Shown: piece by piece, positions 27,403-37,336 of the stretch | Layout: the number at the start of each line of letters is the position of its first letter | Position numbering within the stretch: position 1 is the first letter of the stretch | Assembly (NCBI RefSeq): GCF_000428885.1 | Contig: NZ_AUAU01000007.1 | Coordinates: 1-64,000 of the forward strand | Reading direction: 5' to 3' | Origin: Geothrix fermentans DSM 14018 | GTDB taxonomy: Bacteria; Acidobacteriota; Holophagae; Holophagales; Holophagaceae | Length of the DNA: 64,000 nt | Notes under the pieces: model-generated | The model's input: only the letters and a program-made list of their open reading frames with translations | Database searches by the model: none | What the model was told of the DNA's origin: nothing | Program-made: the position numbers and the translations under genes

Positions 27403-28755
27403 CTAGACGGTGGCGGGGACGCGGGCCAGGATCTCGACGAGGCTCTCGATCATCCGGCGGGTGTGGAGTTCCGTGGCGCACCAGAGGATGCAGCCCTGGT
27501 ACTCGGGATAGAAGCGGCCCAGGTCCAGGCCCGGCAGCAGGCTCTCCGCGAGGCAGGCCTCCTGGAGCGCGGCCATGTCGCCCTTGTAGCGCAGCACGAA
27601 CTCGTTGAAGAAGGGCTGGTCGAAGACGGGCTCCATGTCCGGCAGGTCCAGCAGGCGCTGGCGCAGGTGCTGGGCCTTGGCGGCGTTCTGCTCCGCCAGG
27701 CCCTTCAGGCCCTCGGGGCCCGCCAGCTGCAGGAAGAGGTTGGCCCGCAGGGTGACGAGGCCCTGGTTCGAGCAGATGTTGCTGGTGGCCTTGTCGCGGC
27801 GGATGTGCTGCTCGCGGGCCGTGAGGGTCAGCACGTAGCCCGTGCGGCCGTCCAGGTCCTTGGTCTGGCCCACCACGCGGCCGGGGATCTCCCGCTTGTG
27901 GGCGTCCTTCACGGCCAGGAAGCCCAGGAAGGGGCCGCCGAAGGTGGGCTTGTTGCCGAAGCTCATGGCCTCGCCGCAGGCCATGTCGGCGCCGGCCTTG
28001 CCGGGGGCCTCCAGCCACCCGAAGGCCAGGGCCTCCTGCGTGACGCTCACCAGCAGGGCGCCGGCGGCATGCACGGGGCCCGCCAGGGCCGTGAGGTCCT
28101 CCACCGCGCCCAGGAAGTTGGGATAGCCCACCATCACGGCCGCGACATCGCCGTTGAGCTTGGCCTGAAGGTCGGCCAGATCCGTCACGCCATCCTTCAG
28201 GCCCACTTCCACCAGCTTCAGGCCGTCGTGGGGGGCGAAGTTGGTCCTGAGCACCTGGCGGTAGAGGGGATGCAGGCCCTGGCTCACCAGCACAGTGTGG
28301 CGCTTCTTCTGGACGCGCACGGCCATGAGGGCGGTTTCGACGCAGGCGGTGCCTCCGTCATAGAGGCTGGCGTTGGTCACGTCCAGGCCCGTCAGGTCGC
28401 AGATGAGGGTCTGGTACTCGAAGAGGTGCTGCAGGGTGCCCTGGCTGATCTCGGGCTGGTAGGGCGTGTAGGCCGTGAACCACTCCTGGCGGCCCACCAT
28501 GGCATCGATGGCCGAGGGCACGAAGTGGTCGTAGGCCCCGGCGCCGAGGAACTGGGCGCAGAAGCGGGTGTTCCGGTTCGCCAGGTCCATCATCTGCCAG
28601 GCCACTTCCTGCTCGGAGCCCTGGGTCGGCAGGTCCAGGCCCCGCTTCAAGCGCAGCGGCTCCGGGATGCCCGAGAGGAGGTCCTCGGCGCGGGCGACGC
28701 CGATGGTGTCCAGAAGGGCTCGATCTTCGGCAGGGGAAGAGGGCAGGTAGCGCAT
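27403..28755 (-). CDS. gcvPA: Glycine dehydrogenase (decarboxylating) subunit 1
   Basis: 450 residues, the N-terminal half of the split P-protein; it pairs with GcvPB. The start MRYLPSSPAEDRALLDTIGV and the segments FTAYTPYQPEISQGTLQHLFEYQT and LTGLDVTNASLYDGGTA are the family signatures. The split PA/PB form is usual in many bacteria outside the gamma-proteobacteria. It lies 111 bp downstream of the patatin gene on the same strand. Confidence 0.95.
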   Translation of the reverse strand: MRYLPSSPAEDRALLDTIGVARAEDLLSGIPEPLRLKRGLDLPTQGSEQEVAWQMMDLANRNTRFCAQFLGAGAYDHFVPSAIDAMVGRQEWFTAYTPYQPEISQGTLQHLFEYQTLICDLTGLDVTNASLYDGGTACVETALMAVRVQKKRHTVLVSQGLHPLYRQVLRTNFAPHDGLKLVEVGLKDGVTDLADLQAKLNGDVAAVMVGYPNFLGAVEDLTALAGPVHAAGALLVSVTQEALAFGWLEAPGKAGADMACGEAMSFGNKPTFGGPFLGFLAVKDAHKREIPGRVVGQTKDLDGRTGYVLTLTAREQHIRRDKATSNICSNQGLVTLRANLFLQLAGPEGLKGLAEQNAAKAQHLRQRLLDLPDMEPVFDQPFFNEFVLRYKGDMAALQEACLAESLLPGLDLGRFYPEYQGCILWCATELHTRRMIESLVEILARVPATV

Positions 28756-28866
28756 GACGGCCTCAGGAAGAACGGATGAAATCCCAGTTCTTCAGGGTAT
28801 CAGGCCGAGGCGGGGCCCCCTCCTGTGCAGGCGATCACAGACCGCTTCCCGCAGACCACTCCTCCC

Positions 28867-31632
28867 CTATCTCCGCTTCCAGAGATCGAAGGGCTGGGTG
28901 CCGACGACGACATCGAAGGTCCCGGAGGCGGGGCGGGTGCCCTCCGGCATCCGGAGCTTGAGGAACCCGTAGGAGAGCTCCAGGTAGAACTTGGACAGGA
29001 GGGTGGTGCGCAGGAGGAGGCCCGCCCCCTGGGCGCGGACACCGGTCTGGGAGTGGAACAGGGCGTCCGCCTCCCGGGACATCCAGGCCAGGTCGAAGCG
29101 GGGCACCACCTCCAGGGTGAGTCCCAGGCCGCTGTAGAAGCGGACGGGCAGGCCGAACCGCACGACCCCGAAGTTGGGGGTCTGGTAGTCCGCGGCCCGG
29201 GAGCCCAGGACGAAGGAGGGCCCGCCCAGCACCCACCAGCGGTCCGGCGGCAGGCGGCGCCCCTGGCCCCACTCCAGGTCCAGGTCGGCCCCCAGGGACT
29301 CGCTGAAGGCGTGCAGGCCCCGGGCCCGGAAGTAGGCCTGCTGGAAATCCCCCCCCGGCAGGGCGCCGTCCCTCACCTGCCCGGTCCCGCCCCGCGCCCT
29401 CAGGAGGAGGCCCTCCCGGGGGAGCGTGTGCCGGTCCAGGTTGTCCCATTCGGCGGACAGGAAGGCCGCGTCCTGGGTCTGGGTGGTGCGGAGCCCGTCC
29501 ACCAGGAAGGCCACGTTCCGGCGGTCCAGGTCGAGGCTCAGGCGGCCCGTGCCCAGGTTGCTGAACCGGAAGTAGGTCCGCAGCACCAGGTCCGAGGCGC
29601 TGATGCGGGCCTCCAGCCCCGGGAGGGGCAGCTGCGGGGTGGTCCAGGTGATCGGGTGCTCCAGCCGCTGCTGCCAGTAGTTCCCGCTGAGCTCCATGCC
29701 GGCGCCGGGCGAGAAGCTGAAGGGGGCCCGCAGCGCCATGGTGGCCTGCTGCTGCAGCCGGTTCCGGGCCGCGCTCAGCTCCAGCTCCGAGCCCTTGAAG
29801 CCCAGATTCAGGGCGTGGTACGCCAGGCCCAGCTGCCCGCCCAGGCTGCTTTCGTAGCCCAGGGAGAGGTCCAGCCGGTCCTGCTGCTGGGGCACGGGGA
29901 TGAGGGTGAGGATGGTCCCGCCCCGGCCATCGGGCCGGATGAGATAGTGCAGCTCCGAGAGGTGGAGGCGGTGCTCCGCCAGGGCGATGCGCTGCTGGAG
30001 CTCCGCGGGGCGGAAGGGGCGCCCCTCCAGCTGGCCGAGGAGGCGCCGGAGGTGGGCTTCGTCCACGGGCGGGCCGGGCACGGACCAGACCTCCACCTGC
30101 GAGATCAGGGGCTCCCGGAGGACCACCTTCAGGCGGCCGGACTCCGGGTCGAAGCCCGATCCGCGGGCATCCACCAGGGGGCTGCCCTCCATGAGCAGGC
30201 GGTAGACCATGTGCGACATCTGGCTGCCGAAGACCTCGGGATTGAAAGGCGCCCCGAGCCGGATCTCCTGGGTGAGGGACTGCCGGAGGAGGGTCTGCCA
30301 GGCGGGCGGCGCATCCACTTCCAGCTCGCTTACCACGGGGTAGGGCCGAAGGTGGACCACCAGCGTCCGGTCCGCCTCCACCGTGGCCCAGGCCTCCTTG
30401 GCGAACCCGTGGACGAGGATCTGCTGGAGCAGGATGTGGACGCCCTGGAGGCGGAAGCCGCCGCCGGGCTCAGGCCTCAGGGAGGAGGAGAACAGCCCCC
30501 CGAGCGTGTCGTCGACGGGATAGGGGCTTTCGAAGATCACCCGGTCCGCGGGGAGGATCTCCTGTCCCCCGGACTTCGCCCGCAGGAGGGTGCCCAGCGC
30601 CTCCAGGCGCGCATCGAAGGCTTCGCGGCCCTGGAGCACCAGCTTGGGGCCCATGCTCCCGTACTCCAGGAAGGGAGCGTCGCGGATCTCGGGACGGATG
30701 AGGAAGTCGGCCGCCGCGCGGCTCTCCCATTGGCGCCGCTCGATCACCAGGTCGAGGCTGCGGGAGGCCACGGAGAAGATGTTCGTGGCCGGGCGGCGCT
30801 CCAGGGGCGTGCTGATGTCCACGGCGATGACCACATCGGGATGGAAGGCCTCCTTCGCCGTGCTGACGGGGAGGTTTTCCACCAGGGCGCCGTCCACGTA
30901 CTGCTGGCCGTCGATCACCACGGGCCGGAAGCCGCCGGGAACGGCCATGGAGGCCCGCACGGCCTCCACCAGGTCGCCGGCGCCGAACACGCGGCCCTGC
31001 CCCGTCTCCAGGTTCGTGGCCAGGATCCGGAGGGGGCGCCGCAGCCGGTCGAAGTCGCCTTCGGAGAAGTAGGCGCCCCGGGCCAGCAGGCCCTGGAGGG
31101 TGCGCTGGACCTCCAGGCCGCTGCGCAGGCCCTGGGCCAGGCTGGTCTGCCCGTTCTTCCGCTCGATGGACATGAAGGTGGACTCGCGGTCCTCCTGCTC
31201 GCCCAGGGTCTCGCCGGGATTGCGCAGCAGGGGCTCCAGGAAGGCCCGGGTCAGGTCCAGGCGGCGGAAGAGGTCCTCGATCTCGCGCCCCGAGAAGCCG
31301 CTGGCATGGAGGGCGCCCACCATGGCCCCCGCGCTGGTGCCCGTGATGCTGTCCAGGGGGAAGCCCACCTCCTCGAAGCGCTGGATCACCCCGATGTGGG
31401 CCAGGCCCCGGGCCCCGCCCCCGCTGAGGGCCAGGCCCACCCGGGGCATGCCCGGAATCTCCACCCGCGGCACGAAGCGGAACACCATGTCCGGTTCCTG
31501 GACCTTGACCTCGATGCGCTGGGGCGCGACGGGCCCCCCGGGCGGCGCCGGAGGAATCCCCTGGGCCCCCAGCAGGACGGGCAGTCCGAGGACCCCCAGG
31601 CCCCGCGCCCGGAGCCGCAGGCCCGGTCTCAT
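28867..31632 (-). CDS. Patatin-like phospholipase with POTRA and outer-membrane barrel (PlpD type)
   Basis: 921 residues. The N-terminus is hydrophobic (GLGVLGLPVLLGAQG), a likely signal peptide. The patatin domain starts at about 64: GLALSGGGARGLAHIG (oxyanion loop), GTSAG with nucleophile Ser100, and DG in YVDGALVENLPV as the catalytic Asp. A POTRA-like segment follows at about 410-570, then a 16-strand-type Omp85/BamA-like barrel over the last 350 residues (YFRFSNLGTGRLSLDLDRR, RARGGTGQVRDG). This is the type Vd layout, in which the barrel exports or displays the lipase. The stop overlaps nothing; the start overlaps rph by 4 nt. Confidence 0.9.
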   Translation of the reverse strand: MRPGLRLRARGLGVLGLPVLLGAQGIPPAPPGGPVAPQRIEVKVQEPDMVFRFVPRVEIPGMPRVGLALSGGGARGLAHIGVIQRFEEVGFPLDSITGTSAGAMVGALHASGFSGREIEDLFRRLDLTRAFLEPLLRNPGETLGEQEDRESTFMSIERKNGQTSLAQGLRSGLEVQRTLQGLLARGAYFSEGDFDRLRRPLRILATNLETGQGRVFGAGDLVEAVRASMAVPGGFRPVVIDGQQYVDGALVENLPVSTAKEAFHPDVVIAVDISTPLERRPATNIFSVASRSLDLVIERRQWESRAAADFLIRPEIRDAPFLEYGSMGPKLVLQGREAFDARLEALGTLLRAKSGGQEILPADRVIFESPYPVDDTLGGLFSSSLRPEPGGGFRLQGVHILLQQILVHGFAKEAWATVEADRTLVVHLRPYPVVSELEVDAPPAWQTLLRQSLTQEIRLGAPFNPEVFGSQMSHMVYRLLMEGSPLVDARGSGFDPESGRLKVVLREPLISQVEVWSVPGPPVDEAHLRRLLGQLEGRPFRPAELQQRIALAEHRLHLSELHYLIRPDGRGGTILTLIPVPQQQDRLDLSLGYESSLGGQLGLAYHALNLGFKGSELELSAARNRLQQQATMALRAPFSFSPGAGMELSGNYWQQRLEHPITWTTPQLPLPGLEARISASDLVLRTYFRFSNLGTGRLSLDLDRRNVAFLVDGLRTTQTQDAAFLSAEWDNLDRHTLPREGLLLRARGGTGQVRDGALPGGDFQQAYFRARGLHAFSESLGADLDLEWGQGRRLPPDRWWVLGGPSFVLGSRAADYQTPNFGVVRFGLPVRFYSGLGLTLEVVPRFDLAWMSREADALFHSQTGVRAQGAGLLLRTTLLSKFYLELSYGFLKLRMPEGTRPASGTFDVVVGTQPFDLWKRR

Positions 31633-32351
31633 GCGAGGGCCTTCCCCTGCGCCTCCATGAGGGCCAGGCAGCCAGCCAGCCCCAGGTCCACCAGCCCGTC
31701 CGCCTCGGCCCGGCTGAAGGGGCGGCCTTCGCCGGTGCCCTGCAGCTCCACCAGCATCAGCTCGCCTCCCAGCCTGGGCCGCGCAGCCACCAGGTTGCAG
31801 TCCACGGCGGCCCGGTGGTCCTCCTCGTACTCGAGATCCAGCGCCAGGCCCCGGCGGCCCTCGCCGGACTCCACGATGCCCGCGCTCACGGCGGCCACCT
31901 GGCGCACCAGGGCGGCCTCGAGCTCCTTCGATCGGAGGGCCAGGGCCACGGCCACCCAGGCGCCCGTGATCGAGGCGCAGCGGGTGCCGCCGTCGGCGTT
32001 CAGCACGTCGCAGTCCACGGTGAGGGTGCGCTCGCCCAGGGCGGCCAGGTCCACGGCCTGGCGCAGGCTGCGGCCGATGAGCCGCTGGATCTCCACCGTG
32101 CGGCCCTGCTGCTTCCCCCGGGCCGCCTCGCGGTCTGACCGCGTGTTCGTGGCCGCGGGCAGCATGCCGTACTCCGCCGTTAGCCAGCCCGTGCCGCGCC
32201 CCTTCATCCAGCCCGGCACCTTCTCCTCGAGGCTGGCCGAGCAGAGCACATGGGTGCGCCCCATCTTCACGAGGCAGGATCCGGCCGCGTGGAGCTGGAC
32301 GCCGGTTTCAAATTCCAGGCTTCGGAGCTCGTCGCCGCGGCGCATCAGCAC
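31629..32351 (-). CDS. rph: Ribonuclease PH
   Basis: 240 residues, full length. It trims tRNA 3' ends by phosphorolysis. The early MRRGDELRSLEFETG, then GWLTAEYGMLPAATNTRSDREAARGKQQGRT and IGRSLRQAVDL are conserved RNase PH segments, including the phosphate-binding TNTRSxRE-like region. DCDVLNADGGTRCASITGAW follows. It sits in an overlapping cluster: 7 nt with rpiB upstream and 4 nt with the patatin gene downstream. Confidence 0.95.
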   Translation of the reverse strand: MLMRRGDELRSLEFETGVQLHAAGSCLVKMGRTHVLCSASLEEKVPGWMKGRGTGWLTAEYGMLPAATNTRSDREAARGKQQGRTVEIQRLIGRSLRQAVDLAALGERTLTVDCDVLNADGGTRCASITGAWVAVALALRSKELEAALVRQVAAVSAGIVESGEGRRGLALDLEYEEDHRAAVDCNLVAARPRLGGELMLVELQGTGEGRPFSRAEADGLVDLGLAGCLALMEAQGKALA

Positions 32352-32776
32352 CCCTTCCCTTCGATCTTGTCCACGCGCCGCTGGTGGCGCCCCCCTTCGA
32401 AAGGTGTTTCCAGGAACAATTTCAGGTAGTATTCCGCCTTGAGCGGATCCGTCAGCCGCTGGCCGAAAGCGATGGCGTTCGCGTCATTGTGCTGCCGTGC
32501 CAGCGCCGCGTGCTCAGGGGAGGTCACCAGCGCGCAGCGGATGCCAGCATGGCGGTTGGCCGCGATGCTGATGCCGATGCCGGATCCGCAGACCAGCACC
32601 AGGCGCTCCCACCGGTCCCGGCCCTCCGCCGCCCGATGCGCGAAATCCGGGTAGTCCACCGAGGCCGTTCCATCCGTGCCGAAATCCACCACCTCATGCC
32701 CCTGCCCCGCCGCCCAGGCCTTGAGCCGCTCCTTCAGGTCGAATCCCGCATGATCGCTTGCAAACCCGAGTCTCAT
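32345..32776 (-). CDS. rpiB: Ribose 5-phosphate isomerase B
   Basis: 143 residues. It interconverts ribose 5-phosphate and ribulose 5-phosphate. FASDHAGFDLKERL at the start, LVCGSGIGISIAANRHAGIRCAL with the active-site Cys, and HNDANAIAFGQRL with the catalytic His are the RpiB signatures. The end is slightly short and basic (HQRRVDKIEGKGC). It overlaps rph by 7 nt and is divergent from the SNF2 helicase gene with about 50 bp between starts. Confidence 0.95.
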   Translation of the reverse strand: MRLGFASDHAGFDLKERLKAWAAGQGHEVVDFGTDGTASVDYPDFAHRAAEGRDRWERLVLVCGSGIGISIAANRHAGIRCALVTSPEHAALARQHNDANAIAFGQRLTDPLKAEYYLKLFLETPFEGGRHQRRVDKIEGKGC

Positions 32777-32826
32777 CGCCCTGCTCCCTGGCCCTCAGCC
32801 TACCGCTTCCAGCCGGGCGACGCCGC

Positions 32827-35800
32827 ATGCTGAATCCCTTCCTCCAGTACCGACCCCAGGACCGGGGCTTCCTGCTCTGCATGCCCGAGGCGGTGGAACC
32901 CGCCGAGTGGGCCCGCGCCCTCCGGACCCTGCCCGGCGAGCTGCAGGGCCGCGAGCGCCTCACCCCCGCCAAGGCCCAGGTCTTCCTGCCGGACGCCACC
33001 CTGGTGGAGATGCACGCCCTGCCTCTGCGCTGGCAGCGGGCCTACCCCTGGCTCTCCTCCCTGGCCCTGCGCCCCGGGAATGCCGGCCCCACCCTGCGCT
33101 ACTGGGCCGCGGCCCTGCGCCTCCTCCAGTCCCTGGTGGTCCGCGGCGCCCTCCTGCCCCAGCTGGATACCAAGGGTAATCCCTGGAAGGCCCGCTGGGG
33201 CGTGAGCCTCACCAGCCCCCTGGACCGCCGGGCCATGCGCCAGCTGGCGGAGGCGATGCCCCCGGCGGCCCTGGCCTTCCCGGAGAACGACACCTGGGCC
33301 TTCACCAAGACCATCGCCTTGGGCGAGCTGGACGCCTTCGACATCGAGGACGACCTGGCCATGCCGCCCTCCGTGGACGCGGTGCTGTCGGCCTTCCTGG
33401 AGGATGGCGCCGACTTCGTCATGCGCTTCGTCGCCGGCGGCCTGCGGGCCGGGGACGATCCCCGCCTGGGCCTCATCCACCGGCTGCGGGGCCACAAGCG
33501 GGACCGGCTGCCCTGGGACGAGCGCCTCATGGTGGCCCTCTCCCACCAGCTGCCGGAGTTCCCCACCATCGGCATCACCGAGCGCACCCTGGGCGAGCAG
33601 CTGGCCCAATGGAGCGAGGGCGCCCGGCCCCAGTGGGTGCGGCCGCGCCTGGCCCTGGAGGCCCCGCCCGTGCCCAGCCACGACCAGGCCGTGCAGGAGG
33701 CTGACCGGCTGGCGGAGGAGGGCTGGATCCTCAAGGTGGGCCTGGAGACCGAGGCGGGCACCGACATCGGCGTGGCCAAGCTCTGGGAACCCAGCACCGA
33801 GCCCGAGGTACTCCAGGCGCGGCAGGTCCTGCTGCGGGGCCTGGCCCGGGCCGTGCCCTTCTTCCCCGCCCTGGAGCGGGCCCTGGCGGGCCAGCGCCCC
33901 GAGGACCTGCTGCTCCGCCCCACGGAGGCCTGGGGCTTCCTCACGAAGGGCGCCGCCCAGCTCAAGGAGGCGGGCTTCCTCGTCCACATCCCCGAGGGGC
34001 TGGCGGATTTCGGCGGCGCCAAGCGCCTGCGCGCCAAGGTGCGCCTGGGCGCCCGCAGCGTGGAGGAGGCCGATCCCACCGCCCAGGCGGGCCTGGAGGG
34101 CAATGTCAGCGCCGACTGGTCCCTCATGCTGGGCGACGACGCCCTGAGCGTGGAGGACTTCGCCCAGATGGCGAGCCTCAAGCACCCGCTGGTGGCCTGG
34201 AAGGGCAAGTGGGTGGCGCTCGATCCCGAGACCCTCAAGCAGATCTCCACGGTCCTCCAGGCCAGCCGCGGCGCGGGCTTCGAGAGCATGACCAAGGGCG
34301 AGGCCCTAGCGGCGGCCCTCACGGGCACGGCGCGCATCCCCGGCGTCAGCGAGGCCATCGAGGTCGAAGTGGCCGGCGACTTCGGCGCCGCCCTCGAGGA
34401 CCTGAAGATCCTGCCCGACAAGCCCATCACCCAGCCCGCCAGCTTCCACGGCCAGCTGCGCCCCTACCAGCTGCGGGGCCTGGCCTGGCTGGAGGGCCTG
34501 TCGCGGCTCGGCCTGGGCGGCATCCTGGCCGACGACATGGGCCTGGGCAAGACCATCCAGGTGCTGGCCCTGCTGCTGCACCGCCAGGAACAGAGCCCCC
34601 AGCACGGACCCGCCACCCTGCTGGTCTGCCCCACCTCGCTGTTGGGCAACTGGGAGCGCGAGCTGGCCAAGTTCGCGCCCACCCTGCCGGTCTTCGTGCA
34701 CCACGGCAACAACCGCGACCGTTTGCCCGACGCCTTCAGGCCCCACACCCTGGTGCTCACCACCTACGGCGTGGTGAGGCGCGAGGAGGACACCTTCTCC
34801 GCCCGTGCCTGGGGCATGGTGGTGGTGGACGAGGCCCAGGCCATCAAGAACGCCGGGTCCGCCCAGGCCAAGGCCGTGCGCAGGCTGCGCGGGAACTTCC
34901 GCCTGGCCCTTACGGGCACGCCCATCGAGAACCGCCTGACCGAGCTGTGGGCCATCATGAGCGCCGGCCTGCCGGGCTACCTTGGCAGCGAGTCCCAGTT
35001 TAAGGAGCGCTTCGCCACGCCCATCGAGAAGTACCGCGACCCGGACGCCGCGGCCGAACTGCGCCAGCGCATCGGTCCCTTCATCCTCCGCCGCCTCAAG
35101 AGCGACAAGGCCATCATCCAGGACCTGCCCGAGAAGCAGGAGATGAAGGTCTTCACCACGCTCAGCCGCGAGCAGGCCGAGCTCTACCAGTACCGCGTCG
35201 AGAAGATGGACGAGGAGCTGGAGGCCGCCACGGGCATCGAACGCCGGGGCCGCATCCTGGCCCTGCTCACGCACCTCAAGCAGATCTGCAACCACCCCAG
35301 CCAGTTCCTGAAGGCCCAGGGCCCCTACAAGGGCCGCAGCGGCAAGCTGGACCGCCTCACGGAGATGCTGGAGGAGGTCGTCGAGGCCGGCGAGCGGGCC
35401 CTGGTCTTCACCCAGTTCAAGGAGATGGGGGACCGGCTCCAGGTCCACCTCCAGGAGGCGCTCGGCTTCGAGCCTCCCTTCCTCCACGGTGGCACCACCC
35501 GCGCGGGTCGCGACGAGCTGGTGCGCAGCTTCCAGGAGGACCCGGACTCCGCGCCGGTGCTGCTGCTGAGCCTGAAGGCCGGCGGCGTGGGCCTGAACCT
35601 CACGGCCGCCACCCACGTCTTCCACTTCGACCGCTGGTGGAACCCGGCTGTGGAGGACCAGGCCACGGACCGCACCTACCGCATCGGCCAGACGAAGAAC
35701 GTGCAGGTGCACAAGCTCGTCACCATCGGCACCCTGGAGGAGAAGATCGACGCCCTGCTGGAGACCAAGCGGGACCTCGCGGACCGCGTGGTGGGCACGG

Positions 35801-35955
35801 GCGAGGGCTGGCTCACGGAGCTGGACGACGACGCCCTGCGCCGCCTGGTGGCCCTGGACCCCGACGCCGAGCTGATGGATCCCGATGAAGGCAACGGTGA
35901 GGAGCCGCCTGCGCCGAAACCCCCGCGCCGGAAGGCCAAGGAGGTGGCGCCATGA
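32827..35955 (+). CDS. SNF2-family DEAD/DEAH helicase
   Basis: 1042 residues. The first 540 or so residues form the N-terminal region typical of bacterial SNF2 proteins of the HepA/RapA-like group. The two RecA-like domains follow: DDMGLGKTIQ (Walker A, about 568), VVVDEAQAIKN (motif II, a DEAQ variant), LTGTPIENRLTELW (motif III), LLSLKAGGVGLNLTAA (motif V) and DRTYRIGQTKNVQVHK (motif VI). It is an ATP-driven translocase on duplex DNA or nucleoprotein. ATG 32827 is used; upstream in-frame codons overlap rpiB. Its last 4 nt overlap the SWIM-protein gene. Confidence 0.92.
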   Translation: MLNPFLQYRPQDRGFLLCMPEAVEPAEWARALRTLPGELQGRERLTPAKAQVFLPDATLVEMHALPLRWQRAYPWLSSLALRPGNAGPTLRYWAAALRLLQSLVVRGALLPQLDTKGNPWKARWGVSLTSPLDRRAMRQLAEAMPPAALAFPENDTWAFTKTIALGELDAFDIEDDLAMPPSVDAVLSAFLEDGADFVMRFVAGGLRAGDDPRLGLIHRLRGHKRDRLPWDERLMVALSHQLPEFPTIGITERTLGEQLAQWSEGARPQWVRPRLALEAPPVPSHDQAVQEADRLAEEGWILKVGLETEAGTDIGVAKLWEPSTEPEVLQARQVLLRGLARAVPFFPALERALAGQRPEDLLLRPTEAWGFLTKGAAQLKEAGFLVHIPEGLADFGGAKRLRAKVRLGARSVEEADPTAQAGLEGNVSADWSLMLGDDALSVEDFAQMASLKHPLVAWKGKWVALDPETLKQISTVLQASRGAGFESMTKGEALAAALTGTARIPGVSEAIEVEVAGDFGAALEDLKILPDKPITQPASFHGQLRPYQLRGLAWLEGLSRLGLGGILADDMGLGKTIQVLALLLHRQEQSPQHGPATLLVCPTSLLGNWERELAKFAPTLPVFVHHGNNRDRLPDAFRPHTLVLTTYGVVRREEDTFSARAWGMVVVDEAQAIKNAGSAQAKAVRRLRGNFRLALTGTPIENRLTELWAIMSAGLPGYLGSESQFKERFATPIEKYRDPDAAAELRQRIGPFILRRLKSDKAIIQDLPEKQEMKVFTTLSREQAELYQYRVEKMDEELEAATGIERRGRILALLTHLKQICNHPSQFLKAQGPYKGRSGKLDRLTEMLEEVVEAGERALVFTQFKEMGDRLQVHLQEALGFEPPFLHGGTTRAGRDELVRSFQEDPDSAPVLLLSLKAGGVGLNLTAATHVFHFDRWWNPAVEDQATDRTYRIGQTKNVQVHKLVTIGTLEEKIDALLETKRDLADRVVGTGEGWLTELDDDALRRLVALDPDAELMDPDEGNGEEPPAPKPPRRKAKEVAP

Positions 35956-36926
35956 TGAGCCACGCCGACCGCTTCGGCACCACCTGGTGGGGCCGCCTCT
36001 GGATCCAGGGTCTCGAGAAGCTGGGGGACGACTACGAGAACCGCCTCCCTCGCGGCAAGAAGTACGCGGAGGACGGCCACGTATCGCACTTCGGCGTGCA
36101 ACCCGGCGAGATCCAGGCCAGGGTCCACGGCCGCAAGACCTACAACGTGACGCTCGGCCTGCCCGCCCTCACGGCCGCCCAGTGGGAGAAAGCCCTCGCC
36201 CGCATCGCCCAGGAGAGCCGCTTCGTGGCCTCCCTGCTGGCGGGTGAGATGCCCCAGGGCCTGGACGAGACCTTCCGCGAGGCGGGCGCCAGCCTCTACC
36301 CCCGCGTGCCCAAGGAGCTGCAGACCCACTGCGACTGCCCGGACTGGGCCAACCCCTGCAAGCATGTGGCCGCCGTCTGCTACGTGATGGCGGAGGCCCT
36401 GGACCGCGACCCCTGGCTGCTCTTCGACCTGCGCGGGAAGTCCCGCGACGAGGTCATGCAGGCCCTCCAGGCCGCGCTTGATGCCGCCGCCGTGGCCGCC
36501 CCCAAGAAGCGTGGGCGTCCGCCGAAGAAGCAGACCACCGTGGCGGACCTCCTCCGCCAGGAGCAGGCCCAGCCCGAGCCCTGGCGCCACCTGCCGGAGG
36601 AGGCCTACGACGCCCTGCCCATGCCCCTTCCCGAGATCGCGATCCCGCGGATGATCCCCCCGGATCCCTCCGTGTTCACCCAGCTGGGCCCCCTGCCCCA
36701 CGCGCGCATCGAGACCAGCCTCTGCCTGGCGGCTCTCATGCACCGCACGGCCCAGTGGGTGCTCCAGCAGATCGAGGAGGGCCCCCGCCGCCTCGATGAC
36801 GGCGAGGCCGAAGGCGAGCTGGAGCAGCCTGCCTCCCCCTTCGACACGCCTCTGCCGCCCCCGGCCCGGCCCGGCCGCAACTGGCGCCACAAGAAGCGGC
36901 GCTGGGGGAAAAAGGGCGCACAATAA
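35952..36926 (+). CDS. SWIM zinc-finger family protein
   Basis: 324 residues. A SWIM motif is seen at about 127-143: CDCPDWANPCKHVAAV, the CXC-Xn-CXH zinc ligands. The start has FGTTWWGRLWIQGLEKLGDDYENRLPRGKKYAEDG, typical of this bacterial family. The middle contains a Lys/Arg-Pro AT-hook-like run, KKRGRPPKK. The C-terminus is basic. The gene overlaps the SNF2 gene by 4 nt, and SNF2-SWIM pairs are a recurrent bacterial arrangement, so the two probably work together on DNA. Confidence 0.9.
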   Translation: MMSHADRFGTTWWGRLWIQGLEKLGDDYENRLPRGKKYAEDGHVSHFGVQPGEIQARVHGRKTYNVTLGLPALTAAQWEKALARIAQESRFVASLLAGEMPQGLDETFREAGASLYPRVPKELQTHCDCPDWANPCKHVAAVCYVMAEALDRDPWLLFDLRGKSRDEVMQALQAALDAAAVAAPKKRGRPPKKQTTVADLLRQEQAQPEPWRHLPEEAYDALPMPLPEIAIPRMIPPDPSVFTQLGPLPHARIETSLCLAALMHRTAQWVLQQIEEGPRRLDDGEAEGELEQPASPFDTPLPPPARPGRNWRHKKRRWGKKGAQ

Positions 36927-36944
36927 CCGGTTCCAGGAGTTTCC

Positions 36945-37319
36945 ATGCGCGCCATCGCCACGCCCACCGCCCCCGCCGCCATTGGCCCCTACAGCCAGGC
37001 CCAGATCTCCGGCGGCCATCTCTTCACCTCCGGCCAGATCCCCCTCGTGCCCGAGACCATGGAGATGGTGACCGGCCCCATCGAAGCCCAGGCGGCGCAG
37101 GTGCTGAAGAACCTCAGCGCCGTGCTGGCCGCCTCCAACACCAGCTGGGACCGCGTGGTGAAGACCACGGTCTTCCTCACGGACATGGGCGACTTCGCCG
37201 CCTTCAACGCCGTCTACGAGCAGGCCCTGGGCGGCGCCAAACCTGCCCGCAGCACCGTGGCCGTGGCCGCCCTGCCCCGCGGGGCCAAAGTCGAGATCGA
37301 GCTCATCGCCGAAGTCTAG
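36945..37319 (+). CDS. ridA: RidA family reactive-intermediate deaminase
   Basis: 124 residues, the family length. It hydrolyses reactive enamine/imine intermediates from PLP enzymes to ketoacids. The N-terminus has APAAIGPYSQAQISGGHLFTSGQIPL, the middle NTSWDRVVKTTVFLTDMGDF, and the end PARSTVAVAALPRGAKVEIELIAEV, with the conserved substrate-binding Arg in PARSTV and Glu near the end. It is followed by a strong terminator and the convergent PstS-like gene. Confidence 0.92.
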   Translation: MRAIATPTAPAAIGPYSQAQISGGHLFTSGQIPLVPETMEMVTGPIEAQAAQVLKNLSAVLAASNTSWDRVVKTTVFLTDMGDFAAFNAVYEQALGGAKPARSTVAVAALPRGAKVEIELIAEV

Positions 37320-37336
37320 ATTCCCCGTTCCCCAAC

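Noticed and set aside
28756-28866. Possible glycine riboswitch upstream of gcvPA
   Set aside because: Only a short hairpin is present and the glycine aptamer core is not seen in the 111-bp spacer.
28825-32442. A plus-strand open frame of about 1200 codons antisense to patatin and rph
   Set aside because: The composition is typical of shadow frames, and the opposite strand has full catalytic motifs for both genes.
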